Assembly (NCBI GenBank): GCA_004802725.1
Contig: SGPM01000481.1
Location: 2,828-15,827 of the forward strand
Direction of reading: 5' to 3'
Source of the DNA: Antrodiella citrinella
Taxonomy: Eukaryota; Basidiomycota; Agaricomycetes; Polyporales; Steccherinaceae
Length of the DNA: 13,000 nucleotides
The translations under genes and the position numbers were made by a program. The notes beneath the pieces are model-generated. The model was given only the letters and a program-made list of their open reading frames with translations, ran no database searches and was not told the DNA's origin. Shown piece after piece: positions 1 through 8,326 of the stretch (position 1 is the stretch's first letter; each line of letters opens with the position of its first letter).

Positions 1-283
1 TNNCNNGANAGNAANGNNNAAATCAAAGAGTGCAAAAATNAAANGAGAGAANGAANAATGAAATGGNNATNAGTGAGTGTAGTGGNAATCCNTANCTAGG
101 AGGTAANNTGNAATGAANGNGTGAGAANTTNGNGNACTGANNATNAAAAGAAGTGTAGGANAACTTGTAANNACCTGTCCGNAACCTACGTACTGTCGTC
201 CGNAAATCGTNCGAATATCGCTGGAGCCTTACGAACCGTGGTATANTCGTTCCGATCGGCGTCCGCNGCGGCGAGNGTCGGNC
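1..283. other. ambiguous, gene-less left edge
   Basis: This stretch has very many single ambiguous bases, roughly one in six over the first 200 positions. No reading frame here resembles a known protein. It lies just past the stop codon of the minus-strand gypsy pol fragment, so it would be expected to hold that element's 3' end (polypurine tract and LTR). I could not recognise either one through the ambiguous bases. Confidence 0.4.
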
Positions 284-2386
284 CTACTCGATNGGGTCAT
301 CCTCCCCCCAACTGAAGTTCTGACCGTCCCCGGTCAGGAAGTACGACTCCGCGTCCTCGAGGTAATCTANGGCCANTTCGTCNTCGTCGATAGCGTACGG
401 NTCGAGCTCNGGGTCTGACGGAGNAANGGGAGGAGGTCCGAGGTACGCCGGGTCGTCGTCGCCTTGCGTGTCGGAGTCCATCATGTCTCGAAGCCGCTCC
501 GGAGTGACGTCGAGCAGGTTCTCGGGGATNGGGATGNTCTTTCGCGCGAAGTATCGGTAGACTCGGAAGGCTGCGATCGGTNGATGAAGCACGGCGCCGT
601 CGAGTTCCGCGAGAATGTACGCGCCACCCTTGTTTCGACCNAGCGAGATCAACGGTCCNAGGTACCGCGGGCGCATCTTCCGGTTTAGAGCTTTCTCGAT
701 CGTCGTATTACGCATCAAGACCANTTCNCCGGGNGCGAAGACCTCGGTCTGCAACGTCGCGGCATGGTCACGCTCGTAGATCAGCGCATTCTTGTTTCGC
801 TGCGCGTAGACCTTGCTATGAATAGCGGCGAGATCCTCTTCCCTTCGNTGCAGTGCCGCGGCGCGNCGNGCGATNAGGTCGACTGTCGTNAGCATAGCGG
901 TCNGCGGNGGAATGAGAAACGTAGCTTCGATGATNTCNAGAGGTAGTACGGGNTGGCANCCAGTGAGCGCGAAGTACGGCGAACACCCGAGACGCTTCCG
1001 CGGTGTGACNCGCTCGGCCCACAANGCGTAGGGGAGATGCTGCATCCANCGATGTTCGTCGCCGTCGGCCAGCTTGTAGAGNATTTGCCGGAGGTCNAAG
1101 AAACCGTGNTCGACGATCCCGTTCGCGCGAGAGTTGTAGCCACTGATACGAATATGCTTTACNCCGCGATGNTTCTCTAGCCAACNCATNGCTTTCACCA
1201 NCGATCCGCCGTTGTCCGTGATGATNTCGACGCACATNCCGTACCNACAGAGTATGTGCTCCTCGATCCACTTGCCNACGATGTCGGCGTTGTCCTTCGT
1301 GATGCCTGCGGCCTCNGGAAACGAAGTTACGGAACACCTCGCCTGAATGAGNAGATGCTTTCCCATAGAGAACGGCATGAATCCGACGTCGATGTGAACT
1401 CGGGCGAAAGGCGGAGCNGGNANGGGAACCGTAGGCGGAATGTGAATGCGCGCGAGCTTCCGCTCTTGACACAAGTGACACGAGCGNACNTACCANTGCA
1501 CNTCCTCTGCGAAATGNGGCCACCAGAAACGCAGCGCNANGTTGGACTTCGTAGCGAAGGTTCCGCNGTGTCCGATGTGATCGTGGCATTCGACGAGTAC
1601 GTTTACGCGTTTCTCTGGTGGGATGTAGACCTTATGCTGTCCTTGGGGATCCTTCTTGTAGATGACGTCGTCGCGGATGAAGAACTGTAACGCATACTTG
1701 AGGAAGGGTTCGTAGGCCTCGTCGGACATTCCGGTCGGTCTCTCGGTCGTCCGTAGCCAAGCCGCGACGAGTTCCATTCGTTGGTCGGCCTTGGGTGCGG
1801 AAGCCTTTCGAACGAATTGCGAGTACTTCGGAACTTCCTTGAAAGACATCGCGAATGTACTGGTGAGAGAGGTGTCCAGGGCTTCCATCGAGGGGGCGTA
1901 CGGGAACATAGGGAGAGGAAGTGTCGTCGGTTGAATCAGGTGCATCATACCGCAAGTCTTGTCGATCCAGTCCTCGAACTCGGTCGGGTCGTAAAGGCTT
2001 TCGAGATCTCCGGGATAGGCACCGCGTCGCGAAAGTCCGTCGGGCGAATGGAAGGAAGCGGGGACGTGATAAAGGGTGAAATGGAACATGAGAATAGAGA
2101 CGATCCAACGATTCAGCGTGGCGTTCAGCATGAGGTCGGGGTTACGCAGCATTCCGCGAATGTACGACGCGTCCAGCTCGACGATGAGCCGGCGCACGTC
2201 GATGAGCGTAGACTTCGACGCACCCAACGCCCGATACAACCCGTAGAGCTCGAGTTTTGCCTGACTGAACCGAGCCTCGCGGTCGTTCAGCATGATAGAA
2301 CAGAACCGGTTGTAGTATCGCTTCTGCAGGTTCTCGGGGTCGGTCTGTGCGATGAAGAAACCGATGGCGATCTTCAACGTATCGAC
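284..2386 (-). pseudogene. Ty3/Gypsy pol 3' fragment: RNase H end plus integrase, truncated
   Basis: About 700 codons run leftward from 2386 to a TAG at 284-286. Residue numbers below count from 2398, where the open frame begins inside the LTR. The first residues match the RNase H core: an Asp at about 6, then SQAKLELYGLYRAL with Glu50, then VELDASYIRG with Asp76, ending near HSPDGLSRR. An integrase follows. It has an HHCC zinc-finger region (His272, His277, Cys307, Cys310) and catalytic Asp337 and Asp395. The expected Glu, at about 430, has the codon GAN because of an ambiguous base, so it is Glu or Asp. The C-terminus is acidic and has no chromodomain, so this is a different Gypsy lineage from its neighbour. 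Gag, protease, reverse transcriptase and the start of RNase H are missing: the frame stops exactly where the LTR at 2387 begins. It is interpreted as a dead or mis-joined element remnant. Confidence 0.85.
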
Positions 2387-2576
2387 TGTTACAAACACGC
2401 GTGCGCTCTTATTCTTTTTCCCTTTCTTTTCCCTTTACTCCTCGTTATCCCCTTATTCTCTCATCCACTTCCTTCGTTGTACCCTTACCCGCATATGGAC
2501 TCCCATACGTATACCTAGTACGACTCACCCCCTTTCCTATTCCCTTACTGCGGATGAACCACCTTCGTTGACGCTC

Positions 2577-2590
2577 ACCGTTCCAACGGT
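2577..2590. repeat. U3 inverted repeat ACCGTT-CC-AACGGT
   Basis: These are perfect 6-bp arms around a CC spacer, about 85 bp upstream of the TATA box, and they are conserved in the 3' LTR. AACGG is the core recognised by Myb-type regulators in other systems, so this may be a transcription-factor site. That role is inference only. Confidence 0.4.
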
Positions 2591-2597
2591 TCCCCTT

Positions 2598-2662
2598 CGA
2601 ACGATCCTCCTTTCCTTCCGCAGTCCTTTAATACTCGAACGATCCTCCTTCAGATTCCGCAG
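2598..2662 (+). repeat. U3 direct repeat, two copies, period 38 bp
   Basis: The 15-mer CGAACGATCCTCCTT occurs at 2598-2612 and again at 2636-2650. Each copy is followed within a few bases by CCGCAG (2618-2623 and 2657-2662). The second copy ends 12 bp before the TATA box. Short repeated units in U3 commonly act as promoter elements; that function is inferred. In the 3' LTR the first copy differs by a small indel and substitutions just after the 15-mer, and the second has CTGGAACG instead of CTCGAACG. Confidence 0.55.
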
Positions 2663-2674
2663 CTCTCATACCTG

Positions 2675-2682
2675 TATAAATA
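2675..2682 (+). promoter_or_regulatory. LTR TATA box (TATAAATA)
   Basis: TATAAATA is a strong TATA match and is conserved at 10390-10397 in the 3' LTR. A start about 30-34 bp downstream would fall at about 2705-2709. That coincides with the first base of the 11-nt segment complementary to the primer-binding site. Confidence 0.75.
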
Positions 2683-2694
2683 CCTGTACGCGTC

Positions 2695-2717
2695 GTCAAG
2701 TTGTTCCCCAACTTGAC
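2695..2717. repeat. LTR hairpin GTCAAGTTG-TTCCC-CAACTTGAC
   Basis: Perfect 9-bp arms flank a 5-base loop over the predicted RNA start. The left arm repeats the sequence of the primer-binding site and the right arm is its complement. The 3' LTR carries one extra G, which makes the arms 10 bp (10410-10434). If RNA starts inside or upstream of the left arm, this hairpin would compete with primer-site pairing. Confidence 0.7.
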
Positions 2718-2719
2718 CT
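2709..2719 (+). promoter_or_regulatory. predicted mRNA 5' end / self-primer segment
   Basis: CAACTTGACCT is the exact 11-nt complement of 2842-2852. It begins 34 bp after the first T of the TATA box, where transcription should start. In Tf1 of fission yeast the first 11 nt of the transcript pair with the primer-binding site and are cleaved by RNase H to prime reverse transcription. The same length and geometry are seen here. That RNA actually starts at this base is inferred. Confidence 0.75.
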
Positions 2720-2841
2720 CCTTGTTAATACAGGTTATCTTCCACTCTGAACATCGTCCTCGTCTGCACATCGTTCTCATCGTCTCACTTGAACCTCGTC
2801 CTAGTCAGAACTCGTGCCGAAGTTACGCCTCACGTAACATT

Positions 2842-2852
2842 AGGTCAAGTTG
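2842..2852 (+). other. primer-binding site (self-primed type)
   Basis: AGGTCAAGTTG lies 2 nt inside the end of the 5' LTR, the normal place for a primer-binding site. It does not begin with TGG, the usual sign of a tRNA 3' CCA partner, but is perfectly complementary to 2709-2719 in the LTR. This supports self-priming rather than tRNA priming. Confidence 0.75.
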
Positions 2853-2877
2853 CTACTACTGCGCTGACTCCTCGTAG

Positions 2878-3522
2878 TCCAAGCGCACCCCCACCCACAC
2901 CGTGGCTCCCACAGAGCACTCCCCAGACCATCCACCTCGAACCTCGCACCGTCTCCAGACCGGTCCCCTCACCGGACACTTTGCCGTCTACACCTCTGCA
3001 GATACACGAGTCGCCTACGAGTGGCGCACTAACCAGAGCAGACCTGGTTGGTACTTTATCGCAGACGTCACCAACCCCGACCTTCCCCAGGTCAGAGAAC
3101 GCGTCCAACGCATCCCTGATAGTTACTTCCGTGACCCCGACGCCTCCTCCTCTGACGACGAATCTAACCCTGATTCCGAGACCAACGCCGACTCAGAAGC
3201 CGAAGCAGCAGCGCAATTGGAAAGCCCTGTTGCAAGCATCGAAGAAGACCCTCTCCCTGATCCCTCAGCGACTAGCGCTTTCCTTTCGCCGCTTGCATCG
3301 CCTCAAGCAGGACCGAGTACTCTCCCAGCAGGACGAAGTCCAGTACGGGTACCTAGTCCTCGACGAGGATCACTCCTATCCAGTCGTCATTCTTCTCCAT
3401 CCCCAAGCTCCCACCTACGTATACACACTCAGTCCACTACCCCTACGTCCCACCGTCAACCAGCAACCACCGCCCCCGTCGCACCGCCAGCACCTCTACT
3501 CCAACCCCAACCGCTTCTGACC
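2878..3522 (+). other. AUG-less in-frame extension upstream of gag (possible extended Gag N-terminus)
   Basis: The gag frame is open from just after a TAG at 2875-2877 but contains no ATG until 3523. The translation looks like real protein. An ordered-looking part (about 2960-3130; motifs such as GHFAVYTSADTRVAYEW and GWYFIADV) is followed by an acidic Ser/Asp/Glu stretch and a Pro/Ser-rich linker. A GTG at 2902 sits in a good initiation context (ACC before, G after), so near-cognate starting would give a 501-residue Gag. A second frame is open over the same bases (2729-3520). Whether this part is translated is not shown by the sequence. Confidence 0.5.
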
Positions 3523-4407
3523 ATGACTACCAGGCCTACCGAACTAAAGATCGGTCAGCCCAAGGCGTTCACGGGAGACCGTGCTACCACTGCAGCCTTC
3601 ATCCAGGCGTGCAAGAATTACTTCTCTCTCAATGGCGACATCTATGACACCGACTTGAAGAAGATCGGGTTCGCCCTCTCCTTCATGAACGAAGGCATTG
3701 CTGCCTCGTGGGCAGCAGGTATCATCAAGGAAGGACAGGAGTCTACCCCTGCCTCGTACGGTACTTGGAACGACTTCATCACGAGAGTCAACACTTCCTT
3801 CCTCCCCATTAATTCCTCCGCCGATGCCGTGACCAAGCTCAAAGATCTGAAGCAAGGGTCCGGATCTGTGGACAAATACATCGCCAAGTTCCGTACCATT
3901 GTCGGACTCACCGACTTCAAGGACACCGCCTTCCTCATCGACAAGTTCCTTGACGGCCTCAACGATGGGCTCCAGAGTCGGGTACTGGGCAACACCGCCG
4001 AGATGAAGACCCTAGATGATTACTATGGAGTCGCCTCTCGCCTTGACGCCCTCTACCACTACAAGAACACTTTCCACGCCAATCGTCCCAAGAACAACTT
4101 CCGCCGCAATATCCGTCAGGTCGCCACCGCCGACGCCGACGTGACCATCCAGAAGTTGACTCCCGCTGAGCGGGACAAGCTCCGACGCGAGGGAAAGTGT
4201 TTCCGCTGCCGCAAGGCCGGACACATGTCCCGCGAATGCCCTGGCAGTGGACGCGGTCCATCCCGCACAGTGCGCCAGATGGAAGTGGTCACTGAAGCCC
4301 CTGCCGAAGAAGACATATCTGTCGGGCGCATCGTGGCCATGATGTCCAAACTCCCTACCGGTGAGAGAGAGACCCTGACCAAGAGAATGGTTGACGAGGG
4401 TTTTTAG
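3523..4407 (+). CDS. gag: Gag (capsid/nucleocapsid) polyprotein
   Basis: This 294-residue protein starts at the first ATG of the whole leader (ACCATGA context), and the frame stays open upstream without an ATG. Residues about 20-190 match the retrotransposon Gag capsid fold: a tract on the pattern KIGxPKAFxGDR, LKKIGFALSFMNEG, a W..F..R segment, and DLKQGSGSVDKYIAKF. Near the C-terminus is a zinc knuckle CFRCRKAGHMSREC, a CX2CX4HX4C with Cys226, Cys229, His234 and Cys239, that would bind element RNA. Gag would assemble the cytoplasmic virus-like particle in which reverse transcription occurs. The stop TAG at 4405-4407 directly follows a -1 slippery heptamer, so some ribosomes should continue into pol. 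No inactivating change is seen. Confidence 0.92.
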   Translation: MTTRPTELKIGQPKAFTGDRATTAAFIQACKNYFSLNGDIYDTDLKKIGFALSFMNEGIAASWAAGIIKEGQESTPASYGTWNDFITRVNTSFLPINSSADAVTKLKDLKQGSGSVDKYIAKFRTIVGLTDFKDTAFLIDKFLDGLNDGLQSRVLGNTAEMKTLDDYYGVASRLDALYHYKNTFHANRPKNNFRRNIRQVATADADVTIQKLTPAERDKLRREGKCFRCRKAGHMSRECPGSGRGPSRTVRQMEVVTEAPAEEDISVGRIVAMMSKLPTGERETLTKRMVDEGF

Positions 4408-4438
4408 AGCGACGGTCCACTGCGATGTTGGATCCGTC
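4398..4438 (+). promoter_or_regulatory. -1 ribosomal frameshift signal joining gag and pol
   Basis: The gag frame reads GAG GGT TTT TAG. The heptamer G GGT TTT (4398-4404) fits the X XXY YYZ rule for -1 slippage. A 6-nt spacer (4405-4410) precedes a stem-loop: 4411-4418 pairs with 4430-4438, giving 8 bp with one bulged T at 4433 and an 11-nt loop. Slipping back one base enters exactly the pol frame, which is open from 4395. The related sushi-ichi/PEG10 family uses -1 frameshifting at a G GGA AAC site. Efficiency here is not known. Confidence 0.8.
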
Positions 4439-7400
4439 TTGTTACACGTTGTCCCGAGTTTCTGTATTAGCTGATTGTTCTAGACGATCAATCCATTGTG
4501 ATGTCACTATACTCGGACCACGAACCATCGCCACCACTGCTCTCATTGACACTGGCGCAGGAGATGCATTTATCGACAACTCGTTCGTGCGCAAACACCA
4601 TCTTGAGTTGAAACCACTTCTCTGCGCCATCCCTGTTTTCAACGTCGACCACACCCCGAACAAGGATGGGCTAATCACCCATTACACCTGGCTTGATCTC
4701 AATATCAATGGCACCTCGATTCCCACCCGCTTCTATGCGTCCAACCTCGGTGGCGAAGCCATTATCCTTGGCTTCCCCTGGTTGAAACGAGTCAACCCCC
4801 GAGTCAATTTCCGCACCGGTCACTTTGAATTTGACCCCGACGACATCCTCCCGGAACCCTCCCTCCTTCGCACCCTTCGCACTGTACGCCACACTCGGAC
4901 GGTCCTCAATCGCATCGAAGATATCCCCGACGAGCCAACCCTGTCTGTGCTGAACCCAACCCCAGACAACGCCTTACTCCGTGCGATTGAACCCCTGTCC
5001 CCTGCTCCCTCTACCACTGATTCCCCGGTTGACCCCCCTGCCTCCGATCCACCGATTGACCTCTCTGACCCCATCCCTGTTGATGTCGAACCTGACGACG
5101 ATCTTGTCATCGGCTACATCAAAGGCGAACTCACCGACCAGATCCTTGCACCTCCGGAACCCCCAGCATACCGCGATATTCCTACGGAACCCTCTGCACT
5201 CCCTGGGCCCGCCATTGGTCGTGTGCACTTCTGGCGTTCTTCCGCCAAATTTTCGGTCAATCAAAACACGTGGATCCGAGCCAAGGTCAATCCCGCGATG
5301 GCCATGGCCCAGGAGAAGGCCAAACTGGAAACCCCCAAGACCATTGACGAACTCGTCCCGGAGCAGTACCATGACTTCAAGTCTGTCTTTGAGAAAAAGG
5401 CGGCAGAGCGATTTCCCCCATCCCGACCATACGACCACGCCATCGAATTCAAACCCGATTTTGTCCCTCGCCAATGCAAGGTGTACCCTCTCACCCCGAA
5501 AGAAGAACTCATTCAGAACGAGTTTATCGAGGAACACCTACGCAAAGGGTACATTCGTCGTTCCAAATCCGCGATGGCGTCCCCGTTTTTCTTTGTCGGA
5601 AAGAAGGATGGCAATCTCCNCCCCTGTCAGGACTACCGTCACTTGAACGAAGGCACCGTCAAGAATGCGTACCCTCTACCGTTAATCCCTGAGCTCGTCG
5701 ATAAGCTCAAGGGAGCGAAACACTTTTCCAAATTGGATCTCCGTTCTGGCTACAACAATATCCGCATCAAGGAAGGAGACCAGTGGAAAGCCGCGTTCAA
5801 GTGTAGCAAGGGTCTTTTCGAGCCATTGGTCATGTTCTTTGGGTTATGCAATTCCCCTGCCACCTTCCAAGCGTTCATGGACGACATCTTCTCTGACATG
5901 ATGGACGAAGGGTGGCTGGTCATTTACATGGACGATATGCTCATATTTTCCGCCGATCTCGCTGAACACCGTGCCCGTACCCGTCGCATCCTCGAACGGC
6001 TCAAGGAGCATGATCTCTATCTCAAGCCTGAGAAATGCGTCTTTGAGGCCANCGAAGTAGAGTTCCTTGGTCTCATCATTTCCCCTGACCGCCTCGCCAT
6101 GGACCCAACGAAGCTCCAAGGTATTCGCGACTGGCCTGCACCTGCATCGGTCAAGGCAGTNCGCTCCTTCCTTGGTTTTGGCAATTTCTACCGCCGGTTT
6201 ATTCCCAACTTCTCCACCATCGCTCGCCCTCTCAACGACCTCACACGAAAAGACATCCCATGGAAATGGTCCGACGAATGCCAGACAGCGTTCGACACCC
6301 TGAAACGCCTGTTCACTGCTTCCCCTGTGCTGCTGATGCCCGACAAGTCCAAGCCATTCCAGATCGAAACCGACGCCTCCAAGTTTGCCACCGGCGCTGT
6401 CATGCGACAGCAAGANATCAATGGCGACTGGCATCCCTGTGGCTACCTCTCCCAGTCATTCAACGATGCCCAGCGCAACTACGACATCTACGACCGCGAA
6501 CTCCTCGGTATTGTCCGCGCCCTTGAAGCGTGGCGTCACTATCTGGAGGGTGCTCCGCACCCTGTCCAGATCCTTTCGGATCACAAGAACCTCACGTACT
6601 TCCGCTCCGCCCAACGCCTCAATCGCCGACAAGCCCGCTGGAGTTCTCTCCTGTCCATGTTCGATCTGCAGTTGCAGCACGTCCCGGGCAAAGACATGAT
6701 CCAGTCCGACACCCTCTCCCGGCTCATTCACCTCAACACGGAACTCGTCGACAACGATGCCATGACCCTCCTGCCCGACCATTTGTTCCACCGTTCCATC
6801 GACATTATGTTGCACGACCGTATCGCTGCCTGCAATGATGTCGATCCCGTAGTACGCGCTGCCTTGACCGCACTCCGTGATGGCACGCCCCCACCCCTCC
6901 GCACGGCCCTTTCTGACTGGGCTGTCCGCGACGGTCTCGTGTTCCATCGCAACCGCTGCTATGTCCCTCCTGATCAAGATCTCCGTCGTGACATCATTCA
7001 CCATTATCATGACACTCGACCCGCCGGCCACCCTGGCCACTACGGCACCCTGGTTCTGCTGCGCCGTGACTACTACTGGCCCGGTATGGCTACCTTTGTC
7101 CGCCAGTACGTCGATGGCTGCGCACTATGCCAGCAGAACAAGATCAACACCCATCCCACCGCCCCGGGCTTGCAGCCCATTGCCGCGACCACCACTCTGC
7201 CTTTCAAAGCAGTCACCATGGATTTCATCACCGACCTCCCCGAGTCGCAGGGCATGACGTCCTGTTGGATCGTGGTAGATCACAACGCTACGAAGGGGAT
7301 GGTAATTCTACCCTGTACCAAAGAGATTGACGCTCTCGGAACGGCGCAACTCTATCACATGGGACCCTACCGACGCTTTGGACTGCCCGACTCCATGATC

Positions 7401-8282
7401 TCCGACCGTGGACCTCAATTCGCATCACGAGTAATGCAAGAACTGGTCAAACTCCTCGGTGTCAAGTCCAAACTGTCCACCGCGTATCATCCACAGACGG
7501 ATGGCCAGACGGAACGTATCAACCAAGAAGTAGAAGTGTTCCTCCGCATCTTCTGTGCCGCTCATCCCGACGATTGGGTCAACTTCCTCCCGGATATTGA
7601 ATTCTCTCACAACCAGCGCATCCCGCAAGGACGCAACGAATCCCCCTTCTTCCTCATGATGGGATACAACCCCCGTGCTATCCCTGCAGTGACACAAACG
7701 GCTGAACACCCATCGGTAGAAGAACGGCTGAAAGAGTTGCAGCTTGCACGAGAAGAAGCCAAGGCAGCGCATGAACTGGCACGTCAANGGATGTCGGAGC
7801 GTATCACCAGCTCCTTCAAACCCTTCACGCTTCGACAGAAAGTATGGCTGGAAGGCACCAACATCCGTTCGCCGACCAACAAGAAACTCACGCCCAAACG
7901 GGAAGGACCATTTGCCATCACTGAAGTACTCGGACCGCTTACGTACCGTCTCAAACTCCCACCGCAATGGCGCATCCATGACGTCTTCCACGCATCCCTT
8001 CTCACACCCTACAAGGAAACGGAAGCGCACGGTCCGACCTTTGCGAATCCGCCACCTGAAGAAGTAGATGGAGACAGCGAATACGAAGTTGAATCCATCA
8101 AGGGACATCGCCTTCGCAGAGGCAAGTATCAGTACCTCGTCAAATGGAAGGGATATTCGTCATCCGAAGACACGTGGGAACCCATCCAGCACCTCCTTCC
8201 GAACGCAGCAAAGATCGTGACCGCTTATCAACAGAAGAACAAGATTCAAGACCAGACAATTCCAGCAAGACGTCGTCGTTGA
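4425..8282 (+). CDS. pol: Pol polyprotein: protease, reverse transcriptase, RNase H, integrase, chromodomain
   Basis: There are 1,285 residues from the first ATG, though it is more likely made as a Gag-Pol fusion entering this frame at 4404. Aspartic protease: DTG at 42-44 with ILGFPWL downstream. Reverse transcriptase: Asp438 in KLDLRSGY and YMDD at 501-504. RNase H: TDAS with Asp650, [15 protein letters not shown], and DHKNL. Integrase: an HHCC zinc finger (HHYH at 859-862, then Cys899 and Cys902) and catalytic Asp933, Asp994 and Glu1030, with 35 residues between the last two. A GPF-type segment ([14 protein letters not shown]) follows, then a chromodomain at about 1219-1270 with the aromatic cage residues Tyr1220, Trp1241 and Tyr1244 all present. 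The chromodomain would steer integration to modified histone H3. Four codons hold an ambiguous base and read as X, but no stop or frameshift was seen. The enzyme set appears complete, so activity is possible. Confidence 0.96.
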   Translation: MLDPSCYTLSRVSVLADCSRRSIHCDVTILGPRTIATTALIDTGAGDAFIDNSFVRKHHLELKPLLCAIPVFNVDHTPNKDGLITHYTWLDLNINGTSIPTRFYASNLGGEAIILGFPWLKRVNPRVNFRTGHFEFDPDDILPEPSLLRTLRTVRHTRTVLNRIEDIPDEPTLSVLNPTPDNALLRAIEPLSPAPSTTDSPVDPPASDPPIDLSDPIPVDVEPDDDLVIGYIKGELTDQILAPPEPPAYRDIPTEPSALPGPAIGRVHFWRSSAKFSVNQNTWIRAKVNPAMAMAQEKAKLETPKTIDELVPEQYHDFKSVFEKKAAERFPPSRPYDHAIEFKPDFVPRQCKVYPLTPKEELIQNEFIEEHLRKGYIRRSKSAMASPFFFVGKKDGNLXPCQDYRHLNEGTVKNAYPLPLIPELVDKLKGAKHFSKLDLRSGYNNIRIKEGDQWKAAFKCSKGLFEPLVMFFGLCNSPATFQAFMDDIFSDMMDEGWLVIYMDDMLIFSADLAEHRARTRRILERLKEHDLYLKPEKCVFEAXEVEFLGLIISPDRLAMDPTKLQGIRDWPAPASVKAXRSFLGFGNFYRRFIPNFSTIARPLNDLTRKDIPWKWSDECQTAFDTLKRLFTASPVLLMPDKSKPFQIETDASKFATGAVMRQQXINGDWHPCGYLSQSFNDAQRNYDIYDRELLGIVRALEAWRHYLEGAPHPVQILSDHKNLTYFRSAQRLNRRQARWSSLLSMFDLQLQHVPGKDMIQSDTLSRLIHLNTELVDNDAMTLLPDHLFHRSIDIMLHDRIAACNDVDPVVRAALTALRDGTPPPLRTALSDWAVRDGLVFHRNRCYVPPDQDLRRDIIHHYHDTRPAGHPGHYGTLVLLRRDYYWPGMATFVRQYVDGCALCQQNKINTHPTAPGLQPIAATTTLPFKAVTMDFITDLPESQGMTSCWIVVDHNATKGMVILPCTKEIDALGTAQLYHMGPYRRFGLPDSMISDRGPQFASRVMQELVKLLGVKSKLSTAYHPQTDGQTERINQEVEVFLRIFCAAHPDDWVNFLPDIEFSHNQRIPQGRNESPFFLMMGYNPRAIPAVTQTAEHPSVEERLKELQLAREEAKAAHELARQXMSERITSSFKPFTLRQKVWLEGTNIRSPTNKKLTPKREGPFAITEVLGPLTYRLKLPPQWRIHDVFHASLLTPYKETEAHGPTFANPPPEEVDGDSEYEVESIKGHRLRRGKYQYLVKWKGYSSSEDTWEPIQHLLPNAAKIVTAYQQKNKIQDQTIPARRRR
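8082..8235 (+). other. integrase C-terminal chromodomain segment
   Basis: Within pol, [10 protein letters not shown]...[17 protein letters not shown] is a canonical chromodomain. The three aromatic positions that hold methyl-lysine in HP1-type domains are all aromatic here (Tyr1220, Trp1241, Tyr1244). Many plant chromoviruses have lost some of them. Recognition of a methylated H3 tail, and so heterochromatin targeting, is inferred. Confidence 0.85.
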
Positions 8283-8326
8283 NTTTCCCCTTCTCTCTCT
8301 CTCTCCTGCTATCATCCCCGTCCCCA

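Larger units (their letters stand above)
2387..2839 (+). repeat. 5' LTR
   Basis: This 453-bp repeat starts TGTTAC and ends GTAACA, which are perfect terminal inverted repeats of 6 bp. It aligns end to end with 10101-10555. By eye the two copies differ at about 11 bases and two single-base indels, roughly 97% identity. It holds a U3 region with repeated motifs, a TATA box at 2675-2682, and the predicted RNA start near 2705-2709. Confidence 0.96.

Noticed and set aside
816..1589. Minus-strand open frame overlapping the gypsy integrase in another frame.
   Set aside because: It is Arg/Ser-rich and full of ambiguous codons; the integrase frame is clearly the real one.
1781..2518. Plus-strand 245-codon frame running from the pol fragment into the LTR.
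   Set aside because: It is antisense to RNase H and integrase coding and crosses an element boundary.
2840..2860. tRNA-type primer-binding site.
   Set aside because: The sequence after the LTR does not start with TGG and has a perfect partner inside the LTR instead.
2834..2877. Possible 44-nt intron (GTAACA to CGTAG, with CTGAC branch) that removes the primer site and would join an upstream frame to the gag extension.
   Set aside because: The upstream frame has no ATG, the intron is very short and the donor is weak, so it explains little.
7425..8108. Long minus-strand open frame inside integrase.
   Set aside because: It is a shadow of the plus-strand pol gene, which has all catalytic motifs.
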